Below, piece by piece: positions 16,033 through 23,160 of a stretch of DNA of 37,227 bases. Each line of letters begins with the position of its first letter. Position 1 is the first letter of the stretch. The position numbers and the translations under genes were made by a program. Origin of the DNA: Caballeronia choica (lineage in GTDB: Bacteria; Pseudomonadota; Gammaproteobacteria; Burkholderiales; Burkholderiaceae); contig NZ_FCON02000079.1 in NCBI RefSeq assembly GCF_001544535.1, positions 1 through 37,227 on the forward strand, written 5' to 3'. The notes under the pieces are model-generated. The model did no database searches, had not been told where the DNA came from, and worked only from the letters and a program-made list of their open reading frames with translations.

Positions 16033-17478
16033 ATGAGCGACAGACAACCTTCAAACACGCAAACCATCGATCCCTCGTACGAGGCCCGCCGTCGCGAAAC
16101 CCAGCGCCGCCCCGACGAAGCGCGAAGCGGCCTCTTCAGCACTGAAGACTGGTGGGCCGTCTGGATCGGTCTCGGCATCATCGTGCTCGCCTACGCATTG
16201 TTCGCATCGGGCACGAGCATCAAGTGGCTGGCGGTCGCGCCCGCCAAATGGTCGAGCGGCGCGCAGCTTGGCGCCGATCTCGCACAGCATCTCGCCAATT
16301 ACGTCGCGCTCTTCGTCGTCTTCGCGATCCTGTTCGGCATCGCCATCGCCGCGCTCGGCCAGAGCCTTGTCCGGTTCGTGCCGGGCTTTTTCGCCGTGTT
16401 CGTCGTGTCGGCGCTGATCTTCGTCGCGGGCGCCTGGACGAACGCGTCGCGCTACAACCTCGAACCGCCTCTCATCGCGCTTGCGCTCGGGCTGATCGTC
16501 TCGAACCTGCTGCGGGTGCCCGCGTGGCTGCAGCCGGCGTTGCGGGTCGAGTTCTACATCAAGATCGGCATCGTGCTGCTCGGCGCCACGCTGCCCTTCA
16601 CACTGCTCGTGTGGGCCGGCCCGGTCGCGGTTGGACAGGCGACCATCGTCTCGCTCGTCACCTTCTTCGTGATCTTTCTCGCGGCCCGCGCGCTCGGCCT
16701 GGACAAGCGCTTCGCGGCGGTGCTCGGCGTGGGCGGCGCCGTGTGCGGCGTCTCGGCGGCGATCGCGGTCGCGGGCGCCGTTCGCGCGAAGCGGGAACAG
16801 GCGTCGGTGGCGATCACTCTCGTCGTGGTCTGGGCCATCGTAATGGTGTTCGCGCTGCCCTTCGTGTCACGCGCGCTCGGCTTGCCTACCGGCATCGCGG
16901 GCGCGTGGATCGGCACGTCCGAATTCGCCGACGCCGCCGGCATCGCCGCCGCGCAAGCCTATGGCGATCTCGCGAAGCACGCGGCAGGCGCGATCGCGGG
17001 TGCGCCGGAAGCGTCGCTGCAGGCGTTCACACTGATGAAAGTGGTCGGCCGCGATATCTGGATCGGCATCTGGGCGTTCGCGCTCGCCATCGTCGCGACG
17101 ACGCGCTGGGATCGCGACGAACCGGGCGTCATCAAGACGCACACGACCGCCGGCGAAATCTGGACGCGCTTTCCGAAGTTCGTGTTCGGTTTCGTGATCG
17201 CGTCGGCGCTCGTCACGTGGATCGCCGGGCATTACACGCTGGCGGAATACCGGAGCGTCGTCACGCCCGCGTTCGTCGCGCCGATCACCGCGCTGCGCAC
17301 GTGGGCGTTCACCTTCTGCTTCCTCAGCATCGGGCTGACGACGCGGCTCGGCAGCCTTTCATCGACGGGCGCGAAGCCGCTGATAGCGTTCACGGCGGGC
17401 GTCGCGGTCAACGTGGTGATCGGTTATCTGCTGTCGGTGCACGTGTTCGGGTCTTATTGGGCATCGCTCGGGCAATGA
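16033..17478 (+). CDS. YeiH/YadS-type putative sulfate exporter (UPF0324/PF03601)
   Basis: 481-residue polytopic inner-membrane protein with about 11 hydrophobic segments, matching the UPF0324/YeiH family of putative sulfate exporters. Typical segments are FYIKIGIVLLGATLPF and GVGGAVCGVSAAIAVAGAV, and the C-terminal FCFLSIGLTTRLGSL. A hydrophilic N-terminal tail of about 38 residues precedes the first membrane helix. I start at the ATG at 16033 with GAGG upstream, rather than the ATG at 16021, which lacks a ribosome site. The stop overlaps the start of a small Cys-rich gene (ATGA), suggesting a shared function. Transport of sulfate by this family is weakly established, so the product name is provisional. 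Confidence 0.8.
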   Translation: MSDRQPSNTQTIDPSYEARRRETQRRPDEARSGLFSTEDWWAVWIGLGIIVLAYALFASGTSIKWLAVAPAKWSSGAQLGADLAQHLANYVALFVVFAILFGIAIAALGQSLVRFVPGFFAVFVVSALIFVAGAWTNASRYNLEPPLIALALGLIVSNLLRVPAWLQPALRVEFYIKIGIVLLGATLPFTLLVWAGPVAVGQATIVSLVTFFVIFLAARALGLDKRFAAVLGVGGAVCGVSAAIAVAGAVRAKREQASVAITLVVVWAIVMVFALPFVSRALGLPTGIAGAWIGTSEFADAAGIAAAQAYGDLAKHAAGAIAGAPEASLQAFTLMKVVGRDIWIGIWAFALAIVATTRWDRDEPGVIKTHTTAGEIWTRFPKFVFGFVIASALVTWIAGHYTLAEYRSVVTPAFVAPITALRTWAFTFCFLSIGLTTRLGSLSSTGAKPLIAFTAGVAVNVVIGYLLSVHVFGSYWASLGQ

Positions 17479-17705
17479 CGGTCAATGTCGCCACCTCCGC
17501 CAGCGACGCAACTGGTCGCATCTGCGGCCGTTGCGCGCATTGCGATCACGACCGTCACGCGCTGGAAGCAGCCATTCCCGGCTTGACTGCTTTCGGTTCC
17601 GCTTTCGGCGCGAGCGTCGGCGAGACGCGCCTTTGCCGGCTTCATGACCGGCTCGTTTCGCCAGCGGATTCGTGCGGGGAATTCGAGCTCGCCCGGGCGG
17701 CGTAG
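17475..17705 (+). CDS. Small cysteine-rich protein coupled to the YeiH-type gene
   Basis: 76-residue protein whose ATG overlaps the upstream stop codon by four bases. The N-terminal half carries a CGRCAHCD cluster (three cysteines), and two further cysteines follow in RLCRLHDRLVSPADSCGEF. The pattern C-x2-C-x2-C plus two distant Cys suggests a zinc site or an iron-sulfur centre. There is no signal peptide or membrane segment. I recall similar short proteins with a C..C..LHDR..S...C pattern in Burkholderiaceae, without a known function. Linkage to a putative sulfur-compound transporter suggests a redox or metal role, which is speculation. Codon use is normal for the genome. Confidence 0.65.
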   Translation: MTVNVATSASDATGRICGRCAHCDHDRHALEAAIPGLTAFGSAFGASVGETRLCRLHDRLVSPADSCGEFELARAA

Positions 17706-17957
17706 CGCGCCTTTTCTTTCGTTCGCGATTCCCGGCCTGCCGATCCGCGTCGAGTCATATTTCTTACGCAAAGCGTACGACTGCTATGACGTGCAAGTGC
17801 GGCGGATTCGGATCGCACGTTCAACCGGCGATTTGCCGGCCACGTCGAGACAGGGCGGGATAGCGCGAGCGATCCTGCCTTGGGTGCTTGAGGTCGAGCG
17901 TCATGCGGGTGCCGGGCGCGTCTCGGCAGTATCGGCGGCAAGGGCGGCAAGACCCGA
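17706..17957. other. Convergent intergenic region
   Basis: This 252-bp gap lies between the rightward Cys-rich gene and the leftward hypothetical gene. It holds a short hairpin (CCGGC at 17825-17829 with GCCGG at 17835-17839) but no T-run. Open frames on both strands here have no recognisable content. I see no gene. Confidence 0.3.
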
Positions 17958-18797
17958 TCAATACGAAGAGATGATATTCGTGAACGCGCTCGGCAGATAC
18001 CGCGATGGTTTCATTTCGTGAAAGCGCTCGATCGCCTGAACATACATCCCGGCATTGAGCGCCTGCGCCACACCCGCACGCGCCACTGCAGCGCCCGGGT
18101 GATTGAGCAATATTTTGCCCGCGAGGTGATTCGCGTAGGTCGCCCAGTGTTGCTGACCGGTGGTCGACCAAGGTTCAAGACAGGTGACGAAATTGGTATA
18201 GAACGTGAGGTGCCTGACGAAAAAATCCCACCGCCTGAATATCTCGCGCAGCTCGCTCGTGCAGACAGGCACCTTGCGTTCGGTCGTATTGGGGCCGAGC
18301 TTGTCGGTGGTCTCCTCGACGCGAAGCCGCTGGGCGACCGTGTTCAGGTCGAGGTCGTCGAGCACGTAAGCGATATCCTGGTCTCGGCCGATCGAATCGT
18401 AGAGCAGAAACTTGCAGGAACGCCGCACGATGATGTCATCGACCAGGATATCCGCGGCTCTAGGATTGAAACCCACTGCATTGGGGGCTCTTATTTCCGG
18501 CCCTTTGACGACAGCCGGCAATGCCTTGGGATCCGTGCCGAGCTTTGCATAGGCGCTGTCGAAATCACCCCAGAACCTGGCCTTTTCGTCCGTGTCCGGC
18601 GATCCAGGAACGGCGCCCTGAATGTACTGGCCCTTGACGGAAAGCCAGAAGTTCGAAATGGCCGGATAGTTTTCCTTGACGATGTGCTTTGTTTCGACGT
18701 GCTGGAGCAGCTTCTTTGCCGTCCAATCCTTGGGCTTGGTGTGTAGCGCAAAGAACTCCTGGACACGCAGATAGACTGACAGAGGCCAGTGAAGCAC
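17958..18797 (-). CDS. Unrecognised protein downstream of prpR
   Basis: 279-residue protein that I do not recognise. The frame is opened by a GTG at 18797; an in-frame stop lies only 12 bp further upstream, with AAGG between them as a possible ribosome site. The sequence is soluble-looking, without a signal peptide or clear membrane helix. It is rich in aromatic residues in a stretch reading RRWDFFVRHLTFYTNFVT, followed by a helical C-terminus with NHLAGKILLNHPGAAVARAG. It lies 39 bp after the prpR stop in the same direction, so it could be co-transcribed, yet nothing connects it to propionate metabolism. It may be an intact gene or a fragment whose 5' end was lost when it came to lie behind prpR. 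Confidence 0.5.
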   Translation of the reverse strand: MLHWPLSVYLRVQEFFALHTKPKDWTAKKLLQHVETKHIVKENYPAISNFWLSVKGQYIQGAVPGSPDTDEKARFWGDFDSAYAKLGTDPKALPAVVKGPEIRAPNAVGFNPRAADILVDDIIVRRSCKFLLYDSIGRDQDIAYVLDDLDLNTVAQRLRVEETTDKLGPNTTERKVPVCTSELREIFRRWDFFVRHLTFYTNFVTCLEPWSTTGQQHWATYANHLAGKILLNHPGAAVARAGVAQALNAGMYVQAIERFHEMKPSRYLPSAFTNIISSY

Positions 18798-18836
18798 CGC
18801 ACACCTTCAGCGCGTGATGGTTCGAACGCGGCAACG

Positions 18837-20813
18837 TCATTTCCGCCCGTTCCCCCCATTCAACCTCCGCCACAACGTCGTCTTGCTGATACCAAGGGCC
18901 TGGCAAACCGCCTCGCGATCCCCATTAAGCGAAGCGAGCGCCGCCCGAATCTCGTCCGCTTCGACGTGACGGCTGCGCTCCCTAAGCGTCAGCGCTTCGT
19001 CTCGCTCCGCAGGACGCGTCTCGAACACTTCCGGCGCAATCGCCAGCAAATCATCGCTGGTCAGCACGGCTGGCCCGGCACCCTCCGCATCCGCCAACTC
19101 GACCCCGATCCGTTCGATCACGTTCTGCAACTCGCGCACGTTCCCCGGCCACGCATACCTCGACAGCGGTTCAGCAAGCGCCGCCAATGCACGCAACGCC
19201 GCCTCGGCGTTCTTGACCCGCGCACGCAATCGCGGCTCGCGTTTCGCTACTTGCAACAACAACTCAACCGCGAGCGGCATCAAATCCACCGTCCGCTCCC
19301 GCAACGGCGGCAACGCAACATTCAAAATATTGAGCCGATAGTAAAGATCCGCGCGAAACGTCCCGGCCTCGATACCATCGGTCAGCGCGCGATGCGTCGC
19401 AGCGATCACGCGTATATCCACGCGCGTCGGCTCGGTCGAGCCGAGCCGCACGACCTCGCGTTCCTGCAACACCCGCAGCAGACGGCTTTGCAGCGGCAAC
19501 GGCATCTCGCCGATCTCATCCAGAAACAGCGTCCCGCGATGCGCCGCTTCGATCAGCCCGGCCTTGCCGCCTTTACGCGCCCCAGTGAATGCCCCCTCCT
19601 CATACCCGAACAACTCGCTTTCAAGCAACGCCTCGGGAAACGCCCCGCAGTTGATCGCGACGAACGCGAAGTCGCGCCGCGCGCTGATCTGATGCAGGCT
19701 CTGCGCGACCATCTCCTTGCCGGTGCCGCTTTCGCCAAGAATCAGCAACGTGGCGATCGACTTCGCATAGCGCTGCACGAGCGCGCGAGCGCGCTGCATC
19801 GATGGGCTGTCGCCGATCAAATCGTCGAGACGATAACGCGCCGTGAATTGCCGCGTGCGTTGAGTCGAGCGCAGCGTGCGATCAAGCCGCTCGACCGCCC
19901 GCGACTCCTGGAACGTCAATACCGTTCCGGCCGCCGCTCCGTTGTTCGCGAGCGGCCCGCGATGCACGACATAGCTCACGCCGCGCACCGAACCCAGCGC
20001 CTCGCCGTCGGCATCCGGCAATGCGCCTGCGATATCGGGCGCGAGTTCGAGCAGCGTGCGGCCCACGGCCTCCGTGGCGTCGATGCCGAGCACCGCGGCA
20101 AGGCTGCGGTTGATCGCCTCGACCTTGCCCTGCGCGTCGAGCGCGACGACGCCGTCGCGCATGTGCTGCAACAGGTTGTCGAGCCGCTGACGGCGCAACG
20201 CTTCACCGCGCGTCGCCCGCGCGACATCGAGTGCGGTATCGAAAGCAGCACGCACGGAGTCGCGCGAGTAGAGAAACACCGCCTTCATGCCGGCGCGCGC
20301 CGCCAGATCGGTGACGAGTCCCGGACCGACGACCGCGCCGACGCCCCGGTCGCGCAGATCGAGCACGCAAAGTTCCGCGTCCTCCACGGATCGATACGAG
20401 GCGAAGCCGACGTCGATACCGTAGGCGGCGGCGAACCGCCGTACCTCGTCGGGCGTCTCGCCATGCGTGACGAGCGCCACCGACTCCGCTTCCCGCCGCG
20501 CGCGGGCCAGCGCATGCATCACGTCGAAGCCGGTCGGACTGATCAGCACGACAGGCACGGCGACCCGAGGCTTCAGGTACGCCCCGTTCGATCCGCCCGC
20601 GACGATCACATCGGGCCGTGCGTCGCCGGCCGCTTCGATTTCCTTGACGGCGTCCTCGAATCCGCGTGGCACCACGCGCAAATCGGCCCGGTCGCCGTAC
20701 TCGTTGGAAATATCGAAGAACAGGTCGCGCAATCGGCTGATCCCCATCGCCCAGAGGCGGGGACGGTCGCCTGCATCGGCATCGGATGGCTGTGATTTCA
20801 TGGCAAAAAGCAT
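18837..20813 (-). CDS. prpR: PrpR: sigma-54-dependent activator of the methylcitrate operon
   Basis: 658-residue enhancer-binding protein. Domains in order are a PrpR_N sensor (about 20-195), a PAS-like domain (about 205-300), an AAA+ sigma-54 interaction domain (about 330-560) and a Fis-type helix-turn-helix at the C-terminus (about 615-655, ending ALGISKTTLWRRLNGGNGRK). Walker A GESGTGKE is at 360-367 and the sigma-54 contact loop GAFTGA at 407-412. PrpR is known to sense 2-methylcitrate and activate the divergent prp operon. No strong ribosome site precedes the ATG at 20813 or the alternative at 20801. It is divergent from prpB across a 177-bp region with a sigma-54 promoter. Confidence 0.92.
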   Translation of the reverse strand: MLFAMKSQPSDADAGDRPRLWAMGISRLRDLFFDISNEYGDRADLRVVPRGFEDAVKEIEAAGDARPDVIVAGGSNGAYLKPRVAVPVVLISPTGFDVMHALARARREAESVALVTHGETPDEVRRFAAAYGIDVGFASYRSVEDAELCVLDLRDRGVGAVVGPGLVTDLAARAGMKAVFLYSRDSVRAAFDTALDVARATRGEALRRQRLDNLLQHMRDGVVALDAQGKVEAINRSLAAVLGIDATEAVGRTLLELAPDIAGALPDADGEALGSVRGVSYVVHRGPLANNGAAAGTVLTFQESRAVERLDRTLRSTQRTRQFTARYRLDDLIGDSPSMQRARALVQRYAKSIATLLILGESGTGKEMVAQSLHQISARRDFAFVAINCGAFPEALLESELFGYEEGAFTGARKGGKAGLIEAAHRGTLFLDEIGEMPLPLQSRLLRVLQEREVVRLGSTEPTRVDIRVIAATHRALTDGIEAGTFRADLYYRLNILNVALPPLRERTVDLMPLAVELLLQVAKREPRLRARVKNAEAALRALAALAEPLSRYAWPGNVRELQNVIERIGVELADAEGAGPAVLTSDDLLAIAPEVFETRPAERDEALTLRERSRHVEADEIRAALASLNGDREAVCQALGISKTTLWRRLNGGNGRK

Positions 20814-20845
20814 ACTCTGGGGGAAGTCGAATATTATGCGCCGTG

Positions 20846-20913
20846 TTTCTGAAATGAAATCCAGATTTCACGCTGGAACTCGGCCAGCGTTAAGGTGGTT
20901 TGGAATATTTCCA
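20846..20913. promoter_or_regulatory. Candidate PrpR upstream activating sequences
   Basis: Clustered palindromes lie about 35-100 bp upstream of the sigma-54 element: TTTCTGAAA (20846-20854), TGAAAT-CCAG-ATTTCA (20855-20870) and TGGAATATTTCCA (20901-20913). Their TGAAA/GGAA half-sites look related, as expected for sites bound by one Fis-type dimer at several places. Assignment to PrpR is inferred from position. Confidence 0.55.
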
Positions 20914-20916
20914 CAA

Positions 20917-20929
20917 AATCAATGAGTTA
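20917..20929 (+). promoter_or_regulatory. IHF binding site (exact consensus) in prp promoter
   Basis: AATCAATGAGTTA matches the IHF consensus WATCAANNNNTTR at every fixed position. It lies between the activator palindromes and the -24/-12 element, exactly where IHF bends DNA to bring a sigma-54 activator to the polymerase. Confidence 0.6.
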
Positions 20930-20945
20930 AAAAAATCTATCACGC

Positions 20946-20960
20946 TGGCCCACCTCTTGC
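20946..20960 (+). promoter_or_regulatory. Sigma-54 (-24/-12) promoter of prpB operon
   Basis: TGGCCCACCTCTTGC has the invariant GG and GC dinucleotides at the correct spacing of the TGGCAC-N5-TTGC consensus. Transcription would start near 20971-20973, about 20 bases before the prpB ATG, leaving just room for the GGAGCG ribosome site at 20981. The divergent sigma-54 activator gene prpR supports it. Confidence 0.8.
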
Positions 20961-20990
20961 TTATAAGAAGGCCATCAACTGGAGCGAACA

Positions 20991-21887
20991 ATGAACGGAC
21001 CCAAGAAGGAACCGGGCAGTGCCGGCGCGAAATTCCGCGCGGCAGTGGCCGAAGGACAACCCCTGCAGGTAGTCGGCGCGATCACCGCCTATGCCGCAAA
21101 AATGGCCGAGGCGGTCGGCTTCAAGGCGCTGTACCTGTCGGGCGGCGGCGTTGCTGCGAATTCGCTCGGCATTCCCGATCTCGGCATCAGCACGATGGAC
21201 GACGTGCTGATCGACGCGCGCCGCATCACCGATGCAACCGACCTGCCGCTTCTCGTCGACATCGACACCGGCTGGGGTGGCGCATTCAACATCGCGCGCA
21301 CCGTGCGTTCGTTCATCAAGGCGGGCGTGGCGGCCGTGCATCTGGAAGACCAGGTCGGCCAGAAGCGTTGCGGCCACCGGCCCGGCAAGGAAGTCGTGCC
21401 GACCGCTGAAATGGTCGACCGCGTGAAAGCCGCCGTCGATGCGCGCACCGACGACCAGTTCGTCATCATGGCGCGCACCGATGCGGCGGGGTCGGAAGGC
21501 ATCGATTCCGCAATCGAGCGCGCGGTAGCCTACGTCGAAGCGGGCGCGGACATGATCTTCCCCGAAGCGATGCAGTCGCTCGACGACTATCGCCGCTTCA
21601 AGGCCGCCGTCAAGGTGCCGATCCTCGCGAACCTGACCGAATTCGGCTCGACGCCTTTCTTCACGACGAGCGAGCTGCGCGAGGCCAATGTCGACATCGC
21701 GCTGTACTGCTGCGGCGCCTATCGCGCGATGAACGCGGCGGCGCTCAACTTCTACGAAACGACGATGCGCGACGGCACGCAGAAGGCCGCCGTGCCGACG
21801 ATGCAGACGCGGGCAGACCTCTACAAATACCTTGGCTATCACGCGTACGAAGACAAACTCGACGCGCTGTTCGCCGCAACCAAGTAA
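20991..21887 (+). CDS. prpB: PrpB: 2-methylisocitrate lyase
   Basis: 298-residue member of the isocitrate lyase/PEP mutase family. It cleaves 2-methylisocitrate to pyruvate and succinate, the last step of the methylcitrate cycle. The family fingerprint [12 protein letters not shown] carries the catalytic Cys127, and the metal-binding aspartates are in [10 protein letters not shown] and EDQVGQK. Its length is typical of PrpB, much shorter than AceA. The ATG is preceded by GGAGCG and by the sigma-54 promoter. It is the first gene of prpB-prpC-acnD-prpF. A perfect 11-bp tandem duplication covers its stop codon. Confidence 0.93.
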   Translation: MNGPKKEPGSAGAKFRAAVAEGQPLQVVGAITAYAAKMAEAVGFKALYLSGGGVAANSLGIPDLGISTMDDVLIDARRITDATDLPLLVDIDTGWGGAFNIARTVRSFIKAGVAAVHLEDQVGQKRCGHRPGKEVVPTAEMVDRVKAAVDARTDDQFVIMARTDAAGSEGIDSAIERAVAYVEAGADMIFPEAMQSLDDYRRFKAAVKVPILANLTEFGSTPFFTTSELREANVDIALYCCGAYRAMNAAALNFYETTMRDGTQKAAVPTMQTRADLYKYLGYHAYEDKLDALFAATK

Positions 21888-21900
21888 CTACCAAGTAACT
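21879..21900 (+). repeat. 11-bp tandem duplication at the prpB stop codon
   Basis: ACCAAGTAACT occurs twice in direct succession (21879-21889 and 21890-21900). The first copy contains the prpB stop. The second TAA is out of frame with it. It looks like a recent slippage duplication and lengthens the prpB-prpC spacer. Confidence 0.85.
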
Positions 21901-21923
21901 TTCAAGCTGGAGACGACACCAAA

Positions 21924-23090
21924 ATGAGCGAAGCAGACAGCACCACGCCGGCTACCGGCACGTTCAAACCGAAGAAGTCGGTCGCATTGTCGGGCGTGAC
22001 TGCGGGCAACACGGCGCTGTGCACCGTCGGCCGGACGGGCAACGACCTTCACTATCGCGGATATGACATCCTCGAACTCGCGCGTGCGTGCGAGTTCGAA
22101 GAGATCGCGTATCTGCTGGTCCATGAAAAACTGCCGACGCAGGCGGAACTCACCGCCTACAAGACGAAGCTCAAGTCGCTGCGCGGCCTGCCCGCCAACG
22201 TGAAGCTCGCCCTGGAATGCGTGCCGGCTTCCGCACACCCGATGGACGTGATGCGCACCGGCGTGTCGGTGCTCGGCACGGTGCTGCCCGAGAAGGACGA
22301 CCACAGCGTGGCGGGCGCGAAGGATATCGCGGACCGTTTGATGGCATCGCTGGGTTCGATGCTGCTCTACTGGTATCACTTTTCGCACAGCGGCCGGCGC
22401 ATCGAAGTTGAAACCGACGACGATTCGATCGGCGGACACTTCCTGCACCTGCTGCATGGCGTCGCGCCGTCGAAGTCGTGGGTCGACGCGATGCACGTGT
22501 CGCTCAACCTGTACGCGGAGCACGAGTTCAACGCATCGACCTTCACTGGCCGCGTGATCGCGGGCACGGGTTCCGATATCCATTCGGCGATCACCGGTGC
22601 GATCGGCGCGCTGCGCGGGCCGAAGCACGGCGGCGCCAACGAAGCCGCGTTCGAGATCCAGTCGCGCTACCAGACGCCCGACGAAGCGGAAGCCGATATC
22701 AAGCGGCGCGTCGAGAACAAGGAAGTCGTGATCGGCTTCGGCCATCCGGTGTACACGATCTCGGACCCGCGCAATGGCGTGATCAAGGACGTGGCGAAGA
22801 AGCTGTCGCAAGAGGCCGAGAACATGAAGATGTTCGACATCGCCGAGCGGCTCGAAACGGTCATGTGGGAATCGAAGAAAATGTTCCCGAACCTCGACTG
22901 GTTCAGCGCGGTGTCGTATCACATGATGGGCGTGCCGACCGCGATGTTCACGCCGCTCTTCGTGATTTCGCGCACGTCCGGCTGGGCCGCGCACATCATC
23001 GAGCAGCGCATCGACAACAAGATCATTCGCCCGAGCGCAAACTACACCGGTCCCGAAGACCTGCCGTTCGTGCCGCTCGCGAAGCGCTGA
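21924..23090 (+). CDS. prpC: PrpC: 2-methylcitrate synthase
   Basis: 388-residue citrate synthase-family enzyme that condenses propionyl-CoA with oxaloacetate to 2-methylcitrate. The catalytic-histidine regions are visible: [20 protein letters not shown] with its conserved [17 protein letters not shown], and [14 protein letters not shown] with the second histidine. The catalytic aspartate region is near the C-terminus. The short type without the long N-terminal domain of type II citrate synthase agrees with PrpC. GGAGACG lies upstream of the ATG with a slightly long spacer. It is followed by a 70-bp gap with a large hairpin before acnD. Confidence 0.93.
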   Translation: MSEADSTTPATGTFKPKKSVALSGVTAGNTALCTVGRTGNDLHYRGYDILELARACEFEEIAYLLVHEKLPTQAELTAYKTKLKSLRGLPANVKLALECVPASAHPMDVMRTGVSVLGTVLPEKDDHSVAGAKDIADRLMASLGSMLLYWYHFSHSGRRIEVETDDDSIGGHFLHLLHGVAPSKSWVDAMHVSLNLYAEHEFNASTFTGRVIAGTGSDIHSAITGAIGALRGPKHGGANEAAFEIQSRYQTPDEAEADIKRRVENKEVVIGFGHPVYTISDPRNGVIKDVAKKLSQEAENMKMFDIAERLETVMWESKKMFPNLDWFSAVSYHMMGVPTAMFTPLFVISRTSGWAAHIIEQRIDNKIIRPSANYTGPEDLPFVPLAKR

Positions 23091-23099
23091 GCTGCAAAG

Positions 23100-23137
23100 G
23101 GGGATAATCGTTCCGGACGCCCGGCAACGATCCCCCG
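23100..23137 (+). other. Long bulged hairpin between prpC and acnD
   Basis: GGGGG (23100-23104) pairs with CCCCC (23133-23137), ATCGTT (23108-23113) with AACGAT (23127-23132), and CCGG (23114-23117) with CCGG (23122-23125) around the loop ACGC. The 15-bp stem has a three-base and a one-base bulge. No T-run follows. It lies 23 bp before the acnD start, which itself lacks a good ribosome site. It may set the prpC:acnD ratio by message processing or protection, or mask the translation start; this is inferred. Confidence 0.55.
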
Positions 23138-23160
23138 TCACTACTATTAGTCCCCACGGT

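Noticed and set aside
15945-16145. 66-codon frame before the YeiH gene, considered as a peptide substrate for the TldD/PmbA pair
   Set aside because: It overlaps the transporter start, and no ribosome site or precursor-like core sequence is seen.
17642-17950. 102-codon minus-strand frame opposite the Cys-rich gene
   Set aside because: The overlapping plus-strand frame has a coupled start and an ordered cysteine pattern; the minus frame has neither.
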